Assembly (NCBI RefSeq): GCF_019297835.1
Contig: NZ_CP079203.1
Span: forward strand, 717,001-781,000
DNA from: Sphingomonas sanguinis
Lineage (GTDB): Bacteria > Pseudomonadota > Alphaproteobacteria > Sphingomonadales > Sphingomonadaceae
DNA: 64,000 nt
Direction: 5' to 3'
This document shows positions 1 through 9,028 of this stretch, piece after piece (positions within the stretch are counted from its first letter, which is position 1; every line of letters begins with the position of its first letter). Below the pieces are notes generated by a model, which ran no database searches, had not been told where the DNA came from, and saw nothing but the letters and a program-made list of their open reading frames with translations. The position numbers and the translations under genes were made by a program.

Positions 1-2
1 TC

Positions 3-362
3 GCGTTTCAGATCGATACGGCGGCGGGGTGGATGATCGCGCTCGCCGTCCTGACCCATGACGTGGCGGACGGCGTCAATACCGTCAGCCTGAGCCTCGC
101 CGCTCGGTCAGAAGCAGCGGCGCGGCGCTGGCTGGTGCTGAACGGCATCGCGCCGATGCTGGGCGTGCTGATCGGGCTGGGCCTGTCGATCCCGTCGGGG
201 ATGCTGGCGCCGCTGATGGCGCTGTTCGCCGGGATATTCCTGTATATCGGCGCCTGCGAGCTGGTCCCGCGCAGCCAATCGCTCGATCCGCGACTGCGGA
301 CCAGTCTGGCGACGCTGGCGGGCATTGCGCTGATGCTGGGCGTGACGCACATCGCGCACTGA
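3..362 (+). CDS. ZIP-family divalent metal transporter (3' end only)
   Basis: The reading frame is open from the first bases of the window, so the gene starts upstream and only about 119 C-terminal residues are visible. The visible part is almost entirely hydrophobic and contains HDVADGVNTVSL. This resembles the H-N-x-x-D-G metal-binding segment of a transmembrane helix in ZIP (zinc/iron-regulated transporter-like) proteins. Two more hydrophobic helices follow and the protein ends in THIAH. The family moves Zn2+, Fe2+ or similar cations into the cytoplasm across the inner membrane; the cation here cannot be told. It converges on the YciE-like gene, with a hairpin between the two stop codons. 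Confidence 0.72.
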   Translation, partial: AFQIDTAAGWMIALAVLTHDVADGVNTVSLSLAARSEAAARRWLVLNGIAPMLGVLIGLGLSIPSGMLAPLMALFAGIFLYIGACELVPRSQSLDPRLRTSLATLAGIALMLGVTHIAH

Positions 363-375
363 CGCCCTATTTCGA

Positions 376-410
376 GTACCGTCGCCGGGAAGGGTAGCCG
401 ACGACGGTAC
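376..410. terminator. Hairpin between convergent genes
   Basis: GTACCGTCG at 376-384 is the exact reverse complement of CGACGGTAC at 402-410, giving a 9-bp stem with a 17-nt loop. It lies between two convergent stop codons. There is no clear T-run, so a bidirectional terminator is inferred from position and structure only. Confidence 0.5.
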
Positions 411-418
411 CCTCGACC

Positions 419-937
419 TCAAGCGGGCTGGGCGGCCTCCGCCGCCGCATTCGCCCCGCCCTCGGCCATGCCGGTGAGCTTTTCGTCGGTCGCCTTTTCC
501 TCGGCCAACGTCTCGTCCAGGATCGCCGCGCAGTCGCTGCGCCCCAGCTGCCGCGCCCAGGCGACGAGCGTGCCGTAGCGCGCGATCTCATAATGCTCGA
601 CTGCCTGCGCCGCCGCGATCAGCGCGGCGTCGAGCACCCGCTTGTCCGCGACTTCGCCGGCGACCTCATTAGCCTCCTTGATAATGCCGTCGATAGCCGG
701 GCAGGTGACCGCCTTGGGCGTTTCCCCGTGCATCTCGAACACCTGTTCCAGCCGCCGGATCTGTCCTTCGGTTTCGCGCAAGTGCTGCTCGAACCCGGCC
801 TTGAGCTGTGGGTCGGTGGCCTTGTCGATCATCTTGGGCAACGCCTTGGTGATCTGATGCTCGGCGTAGTAGATGTCCTGAAGTTGATGGACGAACAGGT
901 CGTTCAGCGTCGCGATATCCTTGGAAAACAGTCCCAT
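419..937 (-). CDS. YciE/YciF-like ferritin-fold protein (DUF892)
   Basis: A 172-residue helical protein beginning MGLFSKDIATLNDLFVHQLQ, the usual opening of the DUF892 (YciE/YciF) family. These form ferritin-like four-helix bundles, bind a di-metal centre and are induced by stress. Candidate ligand carboxylates and histidines are visible in YYAEHQ (near residue 25), in the RETEGQ helix and in VEHYEIARYG. The C-terminus is Ala-rich and probably disordered. It is the last gene of a leftward operon whose upstream members are an SDR, a zinc alcohol dehydrogenase and an SRPBCC protein. It starts 24 nt after the SDR stop and has an AGGAG ribosome-binding site. A general stress role is inferred from family and context; the substrate is unknown. 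Confidence 0.85.
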   Translation of the reverse strand: MGLFSKDIATLNDLFVHQLQDIYYAEHQITKALPKMIDKATDPQLKAGFEQHLRETEGQIRRLEQVFEMHGETPKAVTCPAIDGIIKEANEVAGEVADKRVLDAALIAAAQAVEHYEIARYGTLVAWARQLGRSDCAAILDETLAEEKATDEKLTGMAEGGANAAAEAAQPA

Positions 938-961
938 GATCCGTCTCCTGATTAGGTGGGT

Positions 962-1744
962 TCAGCGGTCGGCCGAGCCGGGCTCGGCGATCTTGCGATG
1001 CGCCTCGGCCAGCACCGATTGGGGCACGACGCCCGAGCCCGCGACTTGTAGCTTGTTCTTCAGGCCGGTGGTGATGTGTCCCTCGCCCGCCTTCATCGCG
1101 TCCCAGCCTTTTTGGGCGACCTCGGCAGGATCGTCCTTCTTGCTCTGGCCGACATTGGTATCGAGCATGTCGGCGCGGGCGAAGAACTCGGTTTCGGTCG
1201 GCCCCGGCATCAGGGTGGTCAGGGTCACGCCCTTCTCGTCCTTCAGCTCGTTGCGCAGCGCCTCGGTGAAATTGTCGATGAACGCCTTGGTCGCGTTGTA
1301 GATGGCGTTGAACGGGCCGGGGATGAAGCCGACGATCGATCCCGTCACCAGCACCTTGCCCTCACCGCGTCGGACCATGGCGGACAGCACGCGCTGGAGC
1401 AGATAGACGGTGCCGGTGACATTGGTGTCGACCGAACGCCGCCAGTCCCTGACCGACTGGTCGAGGAACGCCCCGCCCTTGCTGTTGCCCGCATTGGCGC
1501 ACAGCACGTCGATGGTCCGGCCATCGGCGGCGGCAAGCAGCAGGTCCACGCCCTCCAGCGTCGACAGATCGGCCTCGACCGGCTGGACCTGCGCACCCTC
1601 GGCCGACAATTTGCTGGCGGCGGTGTGGATGGCCGGTTCGTCGGCGACGATCAGCAGATCATATCCCTCGCGCGCCGCACAGGCCGCCAGGTGATAGCCG
1701 ATGCCGGTCGAGGCACCCGTCACGATTGCGAATTTATTGGCCAT
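962..1744 (-). CDS. Short-chain dehydrogenase/reductase
   Basis: A 260-residue classical SDR. The NAD(P)-binding glycine motif TGASTGIG is at residues 9-16, the NAG motif at 84-86, the catalytic Ser at about 136 in TGSIVG, and Tyr149/Lys153 in YNATK. The family performs NAD(P)-dependent oxidation or reduction of alcohols and carbonyls in the cytoplasm; the substrate cannot be read from sequence. The start follows a good AAGGAG site and lies only 11 nt after the alcohol-dehydrogenase stop, so the two are cotranscribed. Its pairing with a zinc alcohol dehydrogenase and an SRPBCC protein suggests a redox or stress module rather than fatty-acid synthesis. Confidence 0.88.
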   Translation of the reverse strand: MANKFAIVTGASTGIGYHLAACAAREGYDLLIVADEPAIHTAASKLSAEGAQVQPVEADLSTLEGVDLLLAAADGRTIDVLCANAGNSKGGAFLDQSVRDWRRSVDTNVTGTVYLLQRVLSAMVRRGEGKVLVTGSIVGFIPGPFNAIYNATKAFIDNFTEALRNELKDEKGVTLTTLMPGPTETEFFARADMLDTNVGQSKKDDPAEVAQKGWDAMKAGEGHITTGLKNKLQVAGSGVVPQSVLAEAHRKIAEPGSADR

Positions 1745-1755
1745 GGCGTGGCTCC

Positions 1756-2931
1756 TTATTGACCGGGCTTCAGCACGATCTTGGTCACTTCGTTCTGCTT
1801 GTCGTGGAACATGCGATATCCCTCGGGCGCCTGCTCCAGCGGCAGGCGGTGCGAGATCAGGAAGGTCGTATCGATCTTGCCCTCCATGATCGCGTCGAGC
1901 AGGCCGGGCAGGTAATGCTGGACATGGGTCTGCCCGGTCTTGAGCGTCAGCCCCTTCTGCATCACAGCGCCCAGCGGGAACTTGTCGACGAAGCCGCCAT
2001 AGACGGCGGGCATCGACACCCGCCCGCCCTTGCGACAGGCGATGATCGCCTGTCGGATGGCGTGGATGCGATCGGTGCCTAGAAAGGTCGACGCCTTGAT
2101 CTGGTCGATGGCGTTGTCGACGAACAGGCCGTGCGCCTCCAGCCCGACCGAGTCGATCACCGCATCGGGACCGATCCCGCCGGTCATCTGCATCAGCGCG
2201 TCATAGGTCGCGGTCTGCTCGTAGTTGATCGTCTCCGCCCCGAAATTGCGTGCCAGCTCCAGCCGGTGCGGGAAGTGGTCGATGGCGATCACCCGCTCGG
2301 CGCCCATCAGGAAAGCAGACTGAACCGCGAACAGCCCGACCGGACCGCAGCCCCAGACCGCAACCGTGTCACCCGACTCGATCTCGGCATTCTCCGCCGC
2401 CATCCAGCCGGTGGGCAGGATGTCCGAGAGGAACAGCACCTTCTCGTCTTCTACCCCGTCCGGGATGACGATCGGGCCGGTATCGCTGAACGGCACACGG
2501 ACATATTCCGCCTGACCGCCCGCATAGCCGCCGGTCATATGGCTATAGCCGAACAATGCGGCCATCGGATGCCCGTACAGCTCACGTGCGATATCCTGAT
2601 TGTCGGCAGGATTGCCGTTCTCGCAGCCCGAATATTGATGCTTGCCGCAATGATAGCAGGAGCCGCAGGCGATGGTGAACGGCACCACGACCTTCTGGCC
2701 CTTCTTCAAGGTCGAGCCGGATCCCGTCTCGACCACCTCGCCCATGAACTCATGGCCCAGGATGTCGCCCGACTGCATCGTCGGGATATAGCCGTCATAG
2801 AGGTGAAGGTCGGAGCCGCAGATGGCGGTCGCCGTCACCTTGATGATCGCGTCGCGGGGATTGACGATTTCCGGGTCGTCGACATTGTCGATGCGGACGT
2901 CATGCTTGCCATGCCAGGTCAGCGCCTTCAT
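1756..2931 (-). CDS. Zinc-dependent alcohol dehydrogenase (FdhA-like MDR)
   Basis: A 391-residue medium-chain dehydrogenase. Catalytic zinc ligands are Cys38 and His60-Glu61 (GHEFMGEV), the structural-zinc cysteines are Cys89, Cys92, Cys95 and Cys103, and the Rossmann motif GCGPVG lies near residue 190. The length and the C-terminal half match the glutathione-independent formaldehyde dehydrogenase / threonine-dehydrogenase-like branch. It probably oxidises a small alcohol or aldehyde with NAD in the cytoplasm; the real substrate is unknown. Its start codon overlaps the SRPBCC stop by 4 bp (ATGA), which indicates translational coupling, and it is preceded by GGAG. Confidence 0.88.
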   Translation of the reverse strand: MKALTWHGKHDVRIDNVDDPEIVNPRDAIIKVTATAICGSDLHLYDGYIPTMQSGDILGHEFMGEVVETGSGSTLKKGQKVVVPFTIACGSCYHCGKHQYSGCENGNPADNQDIARELYGHPMAALFGYSHMTGGYAGGQAEYVRVPFSDTGPIVIPDGVEDEKVLFLSDILPTGWMAAENAEIESGDTVAVWGCGPVGLFAVQSAFLMGAERVIAIDHFPHRLELARNFGAETINYEQTATYDALMQMTGGIGPDAVIDSVGLEAHGLFVDNAIDQIKASTFLGTDRIHAIRQAIIACRKGGRVSMPAVYGGFVDKFPLGAVMQKGLTLKTGQTHVQHYLPGLLDAIMEGKIDTTFLISHRLPLEQAPEGYRMFHDKQNEVTKIVLKPGQ

Positions 2932-3518
2932 GCGGCCTGCTCCTCACGCTGTTTGGGGTTCATCGCGTTGGTCGCGACCTCGCCGGTCTCCATCAGCTGC
3001 TTGAAGCGCGCGAGGTCGCGGCGAACCTGGATATTGGGCTCGCGCTGGAACAGCTTGGCGACCAGCTTGCCGATGACGCCTGCGGGCGGATCGTAGAGGA
3101 TGGTTGCGGTAACGACGGTCCCACGCGCCCCTGCGTCGCGAAAGGTGACGCGACCCGAATTGGCGACGTCCGCCCCTTCCGCCGAGGCCCAGGCGATCAG
3201 CTCGCCCTCCCGCTCTTCGGTGACGATCGCGTCCCATTCGACCGTGGTGCCACCGGGCGCCTTGACCACCCAATGCGAGCGCTTGTCGTCGAGCACATCG
3301 ACGCGCTCGACATTCTCCATCACGCTGGCGAGATTGGCAAAGTCGCGCCACCAGGCATAGAGTTCGGCGGATGGGCGGTTGATCGTCACCGCCCATCCGG
3401 CAAAGCTGTTTCCGCGATCCTCGACCCCCTCTGCGGTCGCGATCCTGACGGCGGCGTCTTGGTCCTTGGACGTCGACACGGGGGCGTCGTCATAGGGTCT
3501 GTCGGCGATGTCCGGCAT
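2928..3518 (-). CDS. SRPBCC-fold (cyclase/dehydrase-like) protein
   Basis: A 196-residue protein with the START-like SRPBCC pattern. It has [21 protein letters not shown] near residue 45, then [19 protein letters not shown], then a helix starting [12 protein letters not shown]. Such proteins make a deep hydrophobic pocket for a small ligand; no catalytic residues can be assigned. It is the first gene of the leftward operon ending with the YciE-like protein, has a strong GAGGAGAG ribosome-binding site, and overlaps the next gene by 4 bp. An FNR-type box lies 81-94 nt upstream of its start, so low-oxygen or nitrosative control by a Crp/Fnr regulator is likely. Confidence 0.8.
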   Translation of the reverse strand: MPDIADRPYDDAPVSTSKDQDAAVRIATAEGVEDRGNSFAGWAVTINRPSAELYAWWRDFANLASVMENVERVDVLDDKRSHWVVKAPGGTTVEWDAIVTEEREGELIAWASAEGADVANSGRVTFRDAGARGTVVTATILYDPPAGVIGKLVAKLFQREPNIQVRRDLARFKQLMETGEVATNAMNPKQREEQAA

Positions 3519-3598
3519 AAGCCTCTCTCCTCATTCCTTGCCCGGACAGCGTTGGGTGAGGCGCGATGTTCCTTATTTTATCAGGTTTTTCCAATATC

Positions 3599-3612
3599 TT
3601 GATGCATATCAG
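3599..3612. promoter_or_regulatory. FNR/FixK-type box upstream of the SRPBCC operon
   Basis: TTGAT-GCAT-ATCAG matches the TTGAT-N4-ATCAA consensus of FNR/FixK-type regulators at 9 of 10 positions. It lies in the 107-bp gap between the Crp/Fnr-family gene and the operon start at 3518. The spacing suits an activator site upstream of a promoter within 3520-3580. Function is inferred. Confidence 0.6.
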
Positions 3613-3625
3613 CCGATCCGTTTGG

Positions 3626-4345
3626 TCAGCCTGCCGTCACCTTGATTTGCGCACGGCCGACCTTGCGGGCGAGCGCCTTAGGGTCGGGAATCGTCATCGA
3701 CCGCGACGACCAGATCAGGTCGCCCGCCCGCCGCGCCGCCTGCAACATGCGGTTCACATGCACCGCCGTCAGCCCCAGCGCATCGGCCAGCGTTTCCTGC
3801 GTGATCGGCAGGTCGAAGCTGCGCCCATGGGTCAGTTCGCTCAACTCCAGGCGCTCGTGCAGTTCCAGCATCAGGTCGCCGATCCGCTCCATCGCGTTCA
3901 TCCGGCCCAGCCGCGCGATCTGCGCCAGCAAATAGGCCTCGTCCATCGCATGAGCGATCGCATAGGCTTCGTCGAGCGCGGGCAGCGTGCCGAGTTCGGG
4001 GGGCACGCAGGTCGTCACCTCGGTCAGGGTGATGATGCTGGTGGGGGCAACGGGACGCCGGTGGTGATAGAGGCCGACGATATCGCCCGGCAGCAGGAAA
4101 TTCAGAAACTGCCGACGCCCATCCAACAGGGTGCGGACCCGCGCGGCCCAGCCCGACAGGATCACATGTGGGCTGGTAATGTCGCGTCCCTCGACCATCA
4201 GGTCGCGCCGGGGCCGGAACTGCTGGGGTCGCGCGACCGCGTCGGCTAGTGCAGTGATCGACGCATTGTCGAGGGTCGCGAGGCGAGACAGGCGGTGCAG
4301 CGCAGGGGCGATCGGCCGGACGCTGCGGGTCAGTGGCATACTCAT
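3626..4345 (-). CDS. Crp/Fnr-family transcriptional regulator
   Basis: A 239-residue regulator with an N-terminal cyclic-nucleotide-binding-like beta-roll (residues about 30-130, including SGWAARVRTLLDGRRQFLNF and LLPGDIVG). A long dimerisation helix follows, and a C-terminal winged helix with recognition region ITQETLADALGLTAVHVNRM (about 178-197). I see no N-terminal Cys cluster of the FNR iron-sulphur type, so the signal is unknown; similar alphaproteobacterial proteins are FixK-like. The start is backed by GGAGGG six bases upstream. It reads in the same direction as the SRPBCC operon and just upstream of it, and boxes of the matching class lie both before the operon and in its own upstream region. 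Confidence 0.88.
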   Translation of the reverse strand: MSMPLTRSVRPIAPALHRLSRLATLDNASITALADAVARPQQFRPRRDLMVEGRDITSPHVILSGWAARVRTLLDGRRQFLNFLLPGDIVGLYHHRRPVAPTSIITLTEVTTCVPPELGTLPALDEAYAIAHAMDEAYLLAQIARLGRMNAMERIGDLMLELHERLELSELTHGRSFDLPITQETLADALGLTAVHVNRMLQAARRAGDLIWSSRSMTIPDPKALARKVGRAQIKVTAG

Positions 4346-4829
4346 GGTTTGCCCTCCGCCGATACACGGTGAGGCTGTTCACTCACCGGGCGACGGGCCT
4401 GAAGCACGGGGCGCAATGGGAATCGGGACACATTCATCGCAACTCTCCTCATCCTGCCACCGGCCGGAATTGGTCGCGCGGCGAGAGCGATGACGCGACG
4501 GACGTCACCGGGGTAAGCAAAATGGAGTTCTACGGCGCCGAACCGGCTAAAAGGAGCCGTTACGTTTTCCGCGTACGAGGTCTACGAACAACCGTCCGCC
4601 CCGCTCCATAATGCATATCAATATCCGGCGTTTTTCGTGCGTTAAGCGATAAAACGGGGCAAGGCGTGGGAAATAGGCGATACGCCACCACCCATTTGTA
4701 TCGCCGTTCAGAGTCTTTTTGGCGTCCAGCCGAGCACCTTGCGTCGGTCGGGCCGACATGGGCCATCCGTCATTCCCTTTTGGTCGTCAGACCCTATGGT
4801 GCGCGCCTTTCTGTTCAAGAGGCTTTGCC
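4346..4829. other. 484-bp intergenic region with no convincing gene
   Basis: This divergent region lies between the Crp/Fnr regulator and the aromatic aminotransferase. The short open frames here lack ribosome-binding sites and recognisable proteins. It must hold promoters for both genes. The only clear element is an FNR-like box at 4608-4621. Confidence 0.6.
4608..4621. promoter_or_regulatory. Second FNR/FixK-like box
   Basis: ATAAT-GCAT-ATCAA matches TTGAT-N4-ATCAA at 8 of 10 positions and shares the spacer GCAT with the box at 3599. It is 263 nt upstream of the regulator start and 209 nt upstream of the aminotransferase, so either gene, or autoregulation, could be the target. Confidence 0.4.
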
Positions 4830-6020
4830 ATGCGTTTCGCCACTCTCACCCGCCAGCCCGACGACCCCTTGCTGCGGATCATCGGCCAACATGCCGCCGA
4901 TCCGCGCCGGAACAAGATCGACCTGGGCGTCGGCGTATTCCGCGACGAAGAGGGGCGCACACCCGTCATGACGGCGGTGAAGGCAGCCGAAGCGCGGCTG
5001 CTGGCCGAACAGCAGAGCAAATCCTATCTCGGGCCGGAGGGCGATATCGGCTTCGTCCGTGCGCTGGCCTCGCTGGTCCTGGGTGATACGGTCGCCGCCG
5101 ATCGGGTTGTCGGACTCCAGACGCCGGGCGGCACCGGGGCGTTACGCCTCTCCGCCGAACTGCTGGCGCGGGCGGGCGTCGCGCGCATCTGGATCGGCAG
5201 CCCGAGCTGGGCCAACCACGCACCGCTATTCCGTCAGGCCGGGGTCGAACCGGCGATGATCCCCTGTTACGATCTGAACCGCCAGACCTTCGATTTGGAC
5301 GGTTTCCTGAATGGTCTGGACGGAGCGGGGGCAGGCGATGCGGTGCTGTTGCACGGATGTTGCCACAACCCGATCGGGATCGATCCCGATGCCGCGGGCT
5401 GGAACGCCATTGCGTCGCTTGTCGCCGAGCGCGGCCTTCTGCCGGTCGTCGACCTCGCCTATCAGGGGCTGGGCGACGGCTTCGACGTGGATGCCGAGGG
5501 AGCCCGCACCATCCTGGCGGCGGTGCCGGAGGCGCTGCTCGCCTATTCCTGCGACAAGAATTTCGGGCTGTATCGCGAGCGCACCGGCGCGCTGGTCGCC
5601 ATCACGCCGGACCGGGACAGCGGGATCACCGTCTTTTCCAACCTGCTTTCGCTGGCGCGCGCCAACTGGTCGATGCCGCCGGATCATGGCGCGGCGATCG
5701 TCCGCATCATCCTGGAAGACGAAGCCCTGACCGCGCAGTGGCGCGACGAGCTGGAGGCGATGCGCCAGCGGCTCGCAAGCCTGCGCGCGGCGCTGGCTGC
5801 CGGGGGGCGTATCGGGGCGATCGATCTGGCGGCAGTGGCGCATGGCAAGGGCATGTTCGCGACCCTGCCCCTCTCGCCGACGCAGGTGGAATGGCTGCGC
5901 GATCGTCATGCGATCTATATGGCCGGGTCGGGGCGGATCAACATTGCCGGGTTCAATATGGCGGCGGTCGCGACCTTCCATGAGGCGCTGCGGGATATGG
6001 TGGCGAACGGGGTGGCGTGA
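4830..6020 (+). CDS. Aromatic amino acid aminotransferase (class I)
   Basis: A 396-residue PLP enzyme of the AspC/TyrB branch, close to that family's length. PLP-binding residues are visible: Lys243 in YSCDKNFGLYRER, Asn180 in HNPIGID, and Asp208/Tyr211 in VVDLAYQGLG. The opening DDPLLRIIGQHAADPRRNKIDLGVGV is typical, with substrate-domain residues in the first 40. The enzyme exchanges the amino group between an aromatic or acidic amino acid and 2-oxoglutarate or oxaloacetate in the cytoplasm. ATG at 4830 was chosen because the family's N-terminus begins there and AAGAGG precedes it; the frame stays open further upstream but encodes nothing family-like. It appears to be monocistronic. Confidence 0.9.
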   Translation: MRFATLTRQPDDPLLRIIGQHAADPRRNKIDLGVGVFRDEEGRTPVMTAVKAAEARLLAEQQSKSYLGPEGDIGFVRALASLVLGDTVAADRVVGLQTPGGTGALRLSAELLARAGVARIWIGSPSWANHAPLFRQAGVEPAMIPCYDLNRQTFDLDGFLNGLDGAGAGDAVLLHGCCHNPIGIDPDAAGWNAIASLVAERGLLPVVDLAYQGLGDGFDVDAEGARTILAAVPEALLAYSCDKNFGLYRERTGALVAITPDRDSGITVFSNLLSLARANWSMPPDHGAAIVRIILEDEALTAQWRDELEAMRQRLASLRAALAAGGRIGAIDLAAVAHGKGMFATLPLSPTQVEWLRDRHAIYMAGSGRINIAGFNMAAVATFHEALRDMVANGVA

Positions 6021-6063
6021 TCCGGGCACTCCCGCCGTTCGTTTGGGGCGGCGGGATGCCCTT

Positions 6064-6150
6064 GGCCTTCGACTTCACTCAGGCTGAACGGAGCGGTAGA
6101 GGAAGACCCCTACTCCAAACCTCCGTTCAGCCTGAGCGAAGTCGAAGGCC
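6064..6150. repeat. Inverted repeat, copy 1 of a 3-copy intergenic family
   Basis: Arms at 6064-6091 and 6123-6150 are 28-bp inverted copies of each other with one mismatch (A at 6077 in place of G). The core is TTCGACTTC(G)CTCAGGCTG. The same unit recurs at 10281-10372 and 20898-20986, always between genes and never inside one in this window. It behaves like a REP/palindromic intergenic element. Confidence 0.85.
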
Positions 6151-6169
6151 ACGCCACCCGACCAACAAG

Positions 6170-6205
6170 AAAGGGGCGCTTCCGAATGGCCGGAGGCGCC
6201 CCTTT
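6170..6205. terminator. Strong hairpin terminator after xylA and the aminotransferase
   Basis: AAAGGGGCGC at 6170-6179 pairs exactly with GCGCCCCTTT at 6196-6205, and inner TTCCG/CGGA bases extend the stem. It sits between the convergent aminotransferase and xylA stop codons, so it can serve both strands. Confidence 0.7.
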
Positions 6206-6246
6206 CCATGAGGGAAACGGGCCGAGAACCCCCGGCCCGCCCCGTC

Positions 6247-7569
6247 TTACTTGCCCGAGTGGACGATACGGTTGACGAGGTTTTCGATCCGCTCCTGACG
6301 GCCCGAACGAGGCTTCGGATCGATCGCCTTCTCGACCGCGAGGTCCGCGATCCCGGCCAGGTCGAGGCCACCGACCTGCTGACCGAAATCACCATCCCAA
6401 CCGGCGTAACGCTCGGACTTGATGGCATCCAGACGACCGTCCTCGATCAGCGCGGCGGCGTTGAGCAGGCCCTTGGCCACCACGTCGATGCCGCCGACAT
6501 GGCCGTGGAACAGGTCGACCGCATCCATCGACTGGCGACGCACCTTGGCGTCGAAGTTGAAGCCGCCGGTCGTGAAGCCGCCCGCCCGGATGATCTCCAG
6601 CATGGCCAGCGTCAGTTCCTCGACCGAGTTCGGGAACTGGTCGGTATCCCAGCCATTCTGGTGGTCGCCGCGATTGGCGTCGATCGACCCGAAGATGCCC
6701 AGCGCACCGGCAGTCGCGATCTCGTGCTCGAAGGTGTGGCCCGCCAGCGTGGCGTGGTTCGCCTCGATATTGACCTTCACTTCGTTCTCCAGGCCGTAAG
6801 CCTTGAGGAAGCCGTACACGGTGGCCGTATCGAAGTCATACTGATGCTTGGTCGGCTCGTGCGGTTTCGGCTCGATCAGAATGGTGCCGGTGAAGCCGAT
6901 CTTGTGCTTGTGTTCGACGACGAGGCTCAGGAAGCGGCCCAGATTGTCCAGTTCGCGCTTCATATTGGTGTTGAGCAGCGTCTCGTAACCTTCGCGACCG
7001 CCCCACAGCACATAGTTGGCGCCGCCCAGACGGTGCGTGGCTTCCAGCGCGTCGCGGACCTGCATCGCACCGAAGGCATAGACTTCGGGGTCCGGGTTGG
7101 TCGCGCCACCGGCGGCGAAGCGCGGGTGGCTGAACAGGTTGGCGGTGCCCCAGAGCAGCTTGCGGCCCGACGAGGCCTGCAGCTTTTCGAGGTGATCGAC
7201 GGCTTCGGCGAAGTAACGGCGATGCTCGGCGACGCCCTGCGCATCGGCCATCACGTCGACGTCGTGGAAGCAGTAATAGGGCACGTCGAGCTTCGAGAAG
7301 AAGTCGAATGCCACCTCACGCTTCTGCGCGGCAGCCGCGCTGTCGTTGGCGCCCGCATGCCAGGGGCGGTTGAAGGTGCCGCCGCCGAACACGTCCGAAC
7401 CCGGCCAGCAGAAGGTGTGCCAGAAGCAGGCGGCGAAGCGGAGATGCTCCTCCATCGTCTTGCCCAGCACGACGCGGTTCTTGTCGTAGAAGCGGTAGGC
7501 GAGTTCATTCTCGCTGTCCGGCCCCTCGTAACGGATCGTCGGGATGTCGGCGAAAAAGTCGGTAGCCAT
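6247..7569 (-). CDS. xylA: Xylose isomerase
   Basis: A 440-residue class II xylose isomerase that converts D-xylose to D-xylulose in the cytoplasm. The catalytic pair His102/Asp105 is in FHDVD. The metal-site segment [15 protein letters not shown] and the later [19 protein letters not shown] are intact. ATG at 7569 is chosen because the family N-terminus starts [16 protein letters not shown]. The start lies 1 nt from the xylB stop. It is the last gene of the leftward operon GH43-xylB-xylA, whose promoter region carries a LacI-type operator at 10217. It ends at a strong hairpin. Confidence 0.97.
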   Translation of the reverse strand: MATDFFADIPTIRYEGPDSENELAYRFYDKNRVVLGKTMEEHLRFAACFWHTFCWPGSDVFGGGTFNRPWHAGANDSAAAAQKREVAFDFFSKLDVPYYCFHDVDVMADAQGVAEHRRYFAEAVDHLEKLQASSGRKLLWGTANLFSHPRFAAGGATNPDPEVYAFGAMQVRDALEATHRLGGANYVLWGGREGYETLLNTNMKRELDNLGRFLSLVVEHKHKIGFTGTILIEPKPHEPTKHQYDFDTATVYGFLKAYGLENEVKVNIEANHATLAGHTFEHEIATAGALGIFGSIDANRGDHQNGWDTDQFPNSVEELTLAMLEIIRAGGFTTGGFNFDAKVRRQSMDAVDLFHGHVGGIDVVAKGLLNAAALIEDGRLDAIKSERYAGWDGDFGQQVGGLDLAGIADLAVEKAIDPKPRSGRQERIENLVNRIVHSGK

Positions 7570-7570
7570 G

Positions 7571-9019
7571 TTACGAATTCCTCGGAGTGATGCGGGAATA
7601 GCTGTCGCGGAAGCGCGCGATCTTGGGGGCGAAACGCTCGGCGAGCGCAGCGTCCGGAGCGATGGTGTGGGACACGGGCGGCGGCGCACAGACCTCTTCG
7701 GGCGAGCCGCCATCGACCGCCAGCTGGGCGAGACGTGCGGCACCCAGCGCCGGGCCGACCTCGCCCCCCTTCAGATAGACGAGTTCGACGTTCAGCGCGG
7801 CGGCCAGCGTCTGGCCCCAATAGGAAGAGCGTGCGCCGCCGCCGATGACCGACAGCTGCGACAGTTCGGTGCCGGCATCGCGGAGTACCGAGAGACCGTC
7901 GGCCAAAGCAAAGGCCACGCCCTCCAGCACCGCCTGTGCCAGACGTTCCGGCGTGGTGTCGTGGTCGAGGCCCAGGAACGCGCCGCGCACCTCGGCATCG
8001 TTATGCGGCGTCCGCTCGCCGGACAGATAGGGCAGGAAGATTTCGGGGCCGCTCGCCGGACCGACGCTTTCCGCGCGGGCGAACAGCTCGGCGGCACCCG
8101 GCGTGCCGGTCAGCCGTGCGACCCAGTCGATGCAGGCGGCCGCCGACAGATGCACCGACATCTGGTGCCAGACATCGGGCAGACAGTGGCAGAAGGCATG
8201 GACGGCACCCGCCGGATTGGGCCGGAATTCCCTGGTCGCGGCGAATATCACGCCCGACGTGCCCAGCGACAGCAGGGCGTCACCGTCCTTGACCACGCCC
8301 ACGCCAGCAGCCCCGGCGGCATTGTCACCACCACCGCCCGCGACCGGCACCTGGTCGATGCCCCAGGCCTCGGCCACATCGGCGCGCAGCTTGCCGGTCT
8401 GTGCCGTGCCCTCGACCGCCTGCGGCATCTGATCGCGGGTCAGGCCGGTCGCGGCGAGGATATCGTCGCTCCATTCGCGGCGTTCGACATCCAGCCAGAG
8501 CGTACCCGCCGCATCCGACACGTCCGACGCCTTCTCGCCGGTCATGCGCAGCCGGACATAATCCTTGGGCAGCAGCACGGTGCGGATCTTCGCGAAGGTT
8601 TCCGGCTCGTGATGCTGCACCCATAGCAGCTTGGGCGCGGTAAAGCCCGGCATGGCGAGGTTGCCCGCGATCCGGTGCAGATCGGGGGCCTTGGCCTCCA
8701 GCTCCGCACATTCGGCATGGCTGCGCCCGTCATTCCACAGGATGCCGGGGCGCAGCACCTGATCGTCCGCGCCCAGCAGGGTCGCGCCGTGCATCTGCCC
8801 GGCCAGGCCGATGCCGCGCACCGCCCGGCGGACCGCCGGATCGATCGCGCGGACGGCTGAGGTCGTCGCCTGCCACCAGGCCTCCGGGTCCTGTTCGGAC
8901 CAGAGCGGGTGCGGACGCTGCACGGTCAGCGCCGCCGTCCCCTGCCCCACCACAGCGCCATGTTCGTCCAGCACGACGGCCTTTACGCCCGACGTGCCGA
9001 TATCGATGCCAAGGAACAT
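7571..9019 (-). CDS. xylB: Xylulokinase
   Basis: A 482-residue FGGY-family kinase that phosphorylates D-xylulose to xylulose-5-phosphate with ATP. The phosphate-binding motif [13 protein letters not shown] is at residues 4-16, the substrate and catalytic motif is in [12 protein letters not shown], and the C-terminal FGGY ATP-binding region includes the [14 protein letters not shown] stretch. Length and order match XylB. It lies 9 nt after the GH43 stop and 1 nt before xylA, a compact catabolic operon. Together with XylA it completes the isomerase route, so this organism uses that route for at least part of its xylose. Confidence 0.96.
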   Translation of the reverse strand: MFLGIDIGTSGVKAVVLDEHGAVVGQGTAALTVQRPHPLWSEQDPEAWWQATTSAVRAIDPAVRRAVRGIGLAGQMHGATLLGADDQVLRPGILWNDGRSHAECAELEAKAPDLHRIAGNLAMPGFTAPKLLWVQHHEPETFAKIRTVLLPKDYVRLRMTGEKASDVSDAAGTLWLDVERREWSDDILAATGLTRDQMPQAVEGTAQTGKLRADVAEAWGIDQVPVAGGGGDNAAGAAGVGVVKDGDALLSLGTSGVIFAATREFRPNPAGAVHAFCHCLPDVWHQMSVHLSAAACIDWVARLTGTPGAAELFARAESVGPASGPEIFLPYLSGERTPHNDAEVRGAFLGLDHDTTPERLAQAVLEGVAFALADGLSVLRDAGTELSQLSVIGGGARSSYWGQTLAAALNVELVYLKGGEVGPALGAARLAQLAVDGGSPEEVCAPPPVSHTIAPDAALAERFAPKIARFRDSYSRITPRNS

Positions 9020-9028
9020 CCCGCGCCC

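Noticed and set aside
4547..4759. Short minus-strand frame in the 4346-4829 gap
   Set aside because: No ribosome-binding site, no homology I recognise, and overlaps a likely regulatory region.
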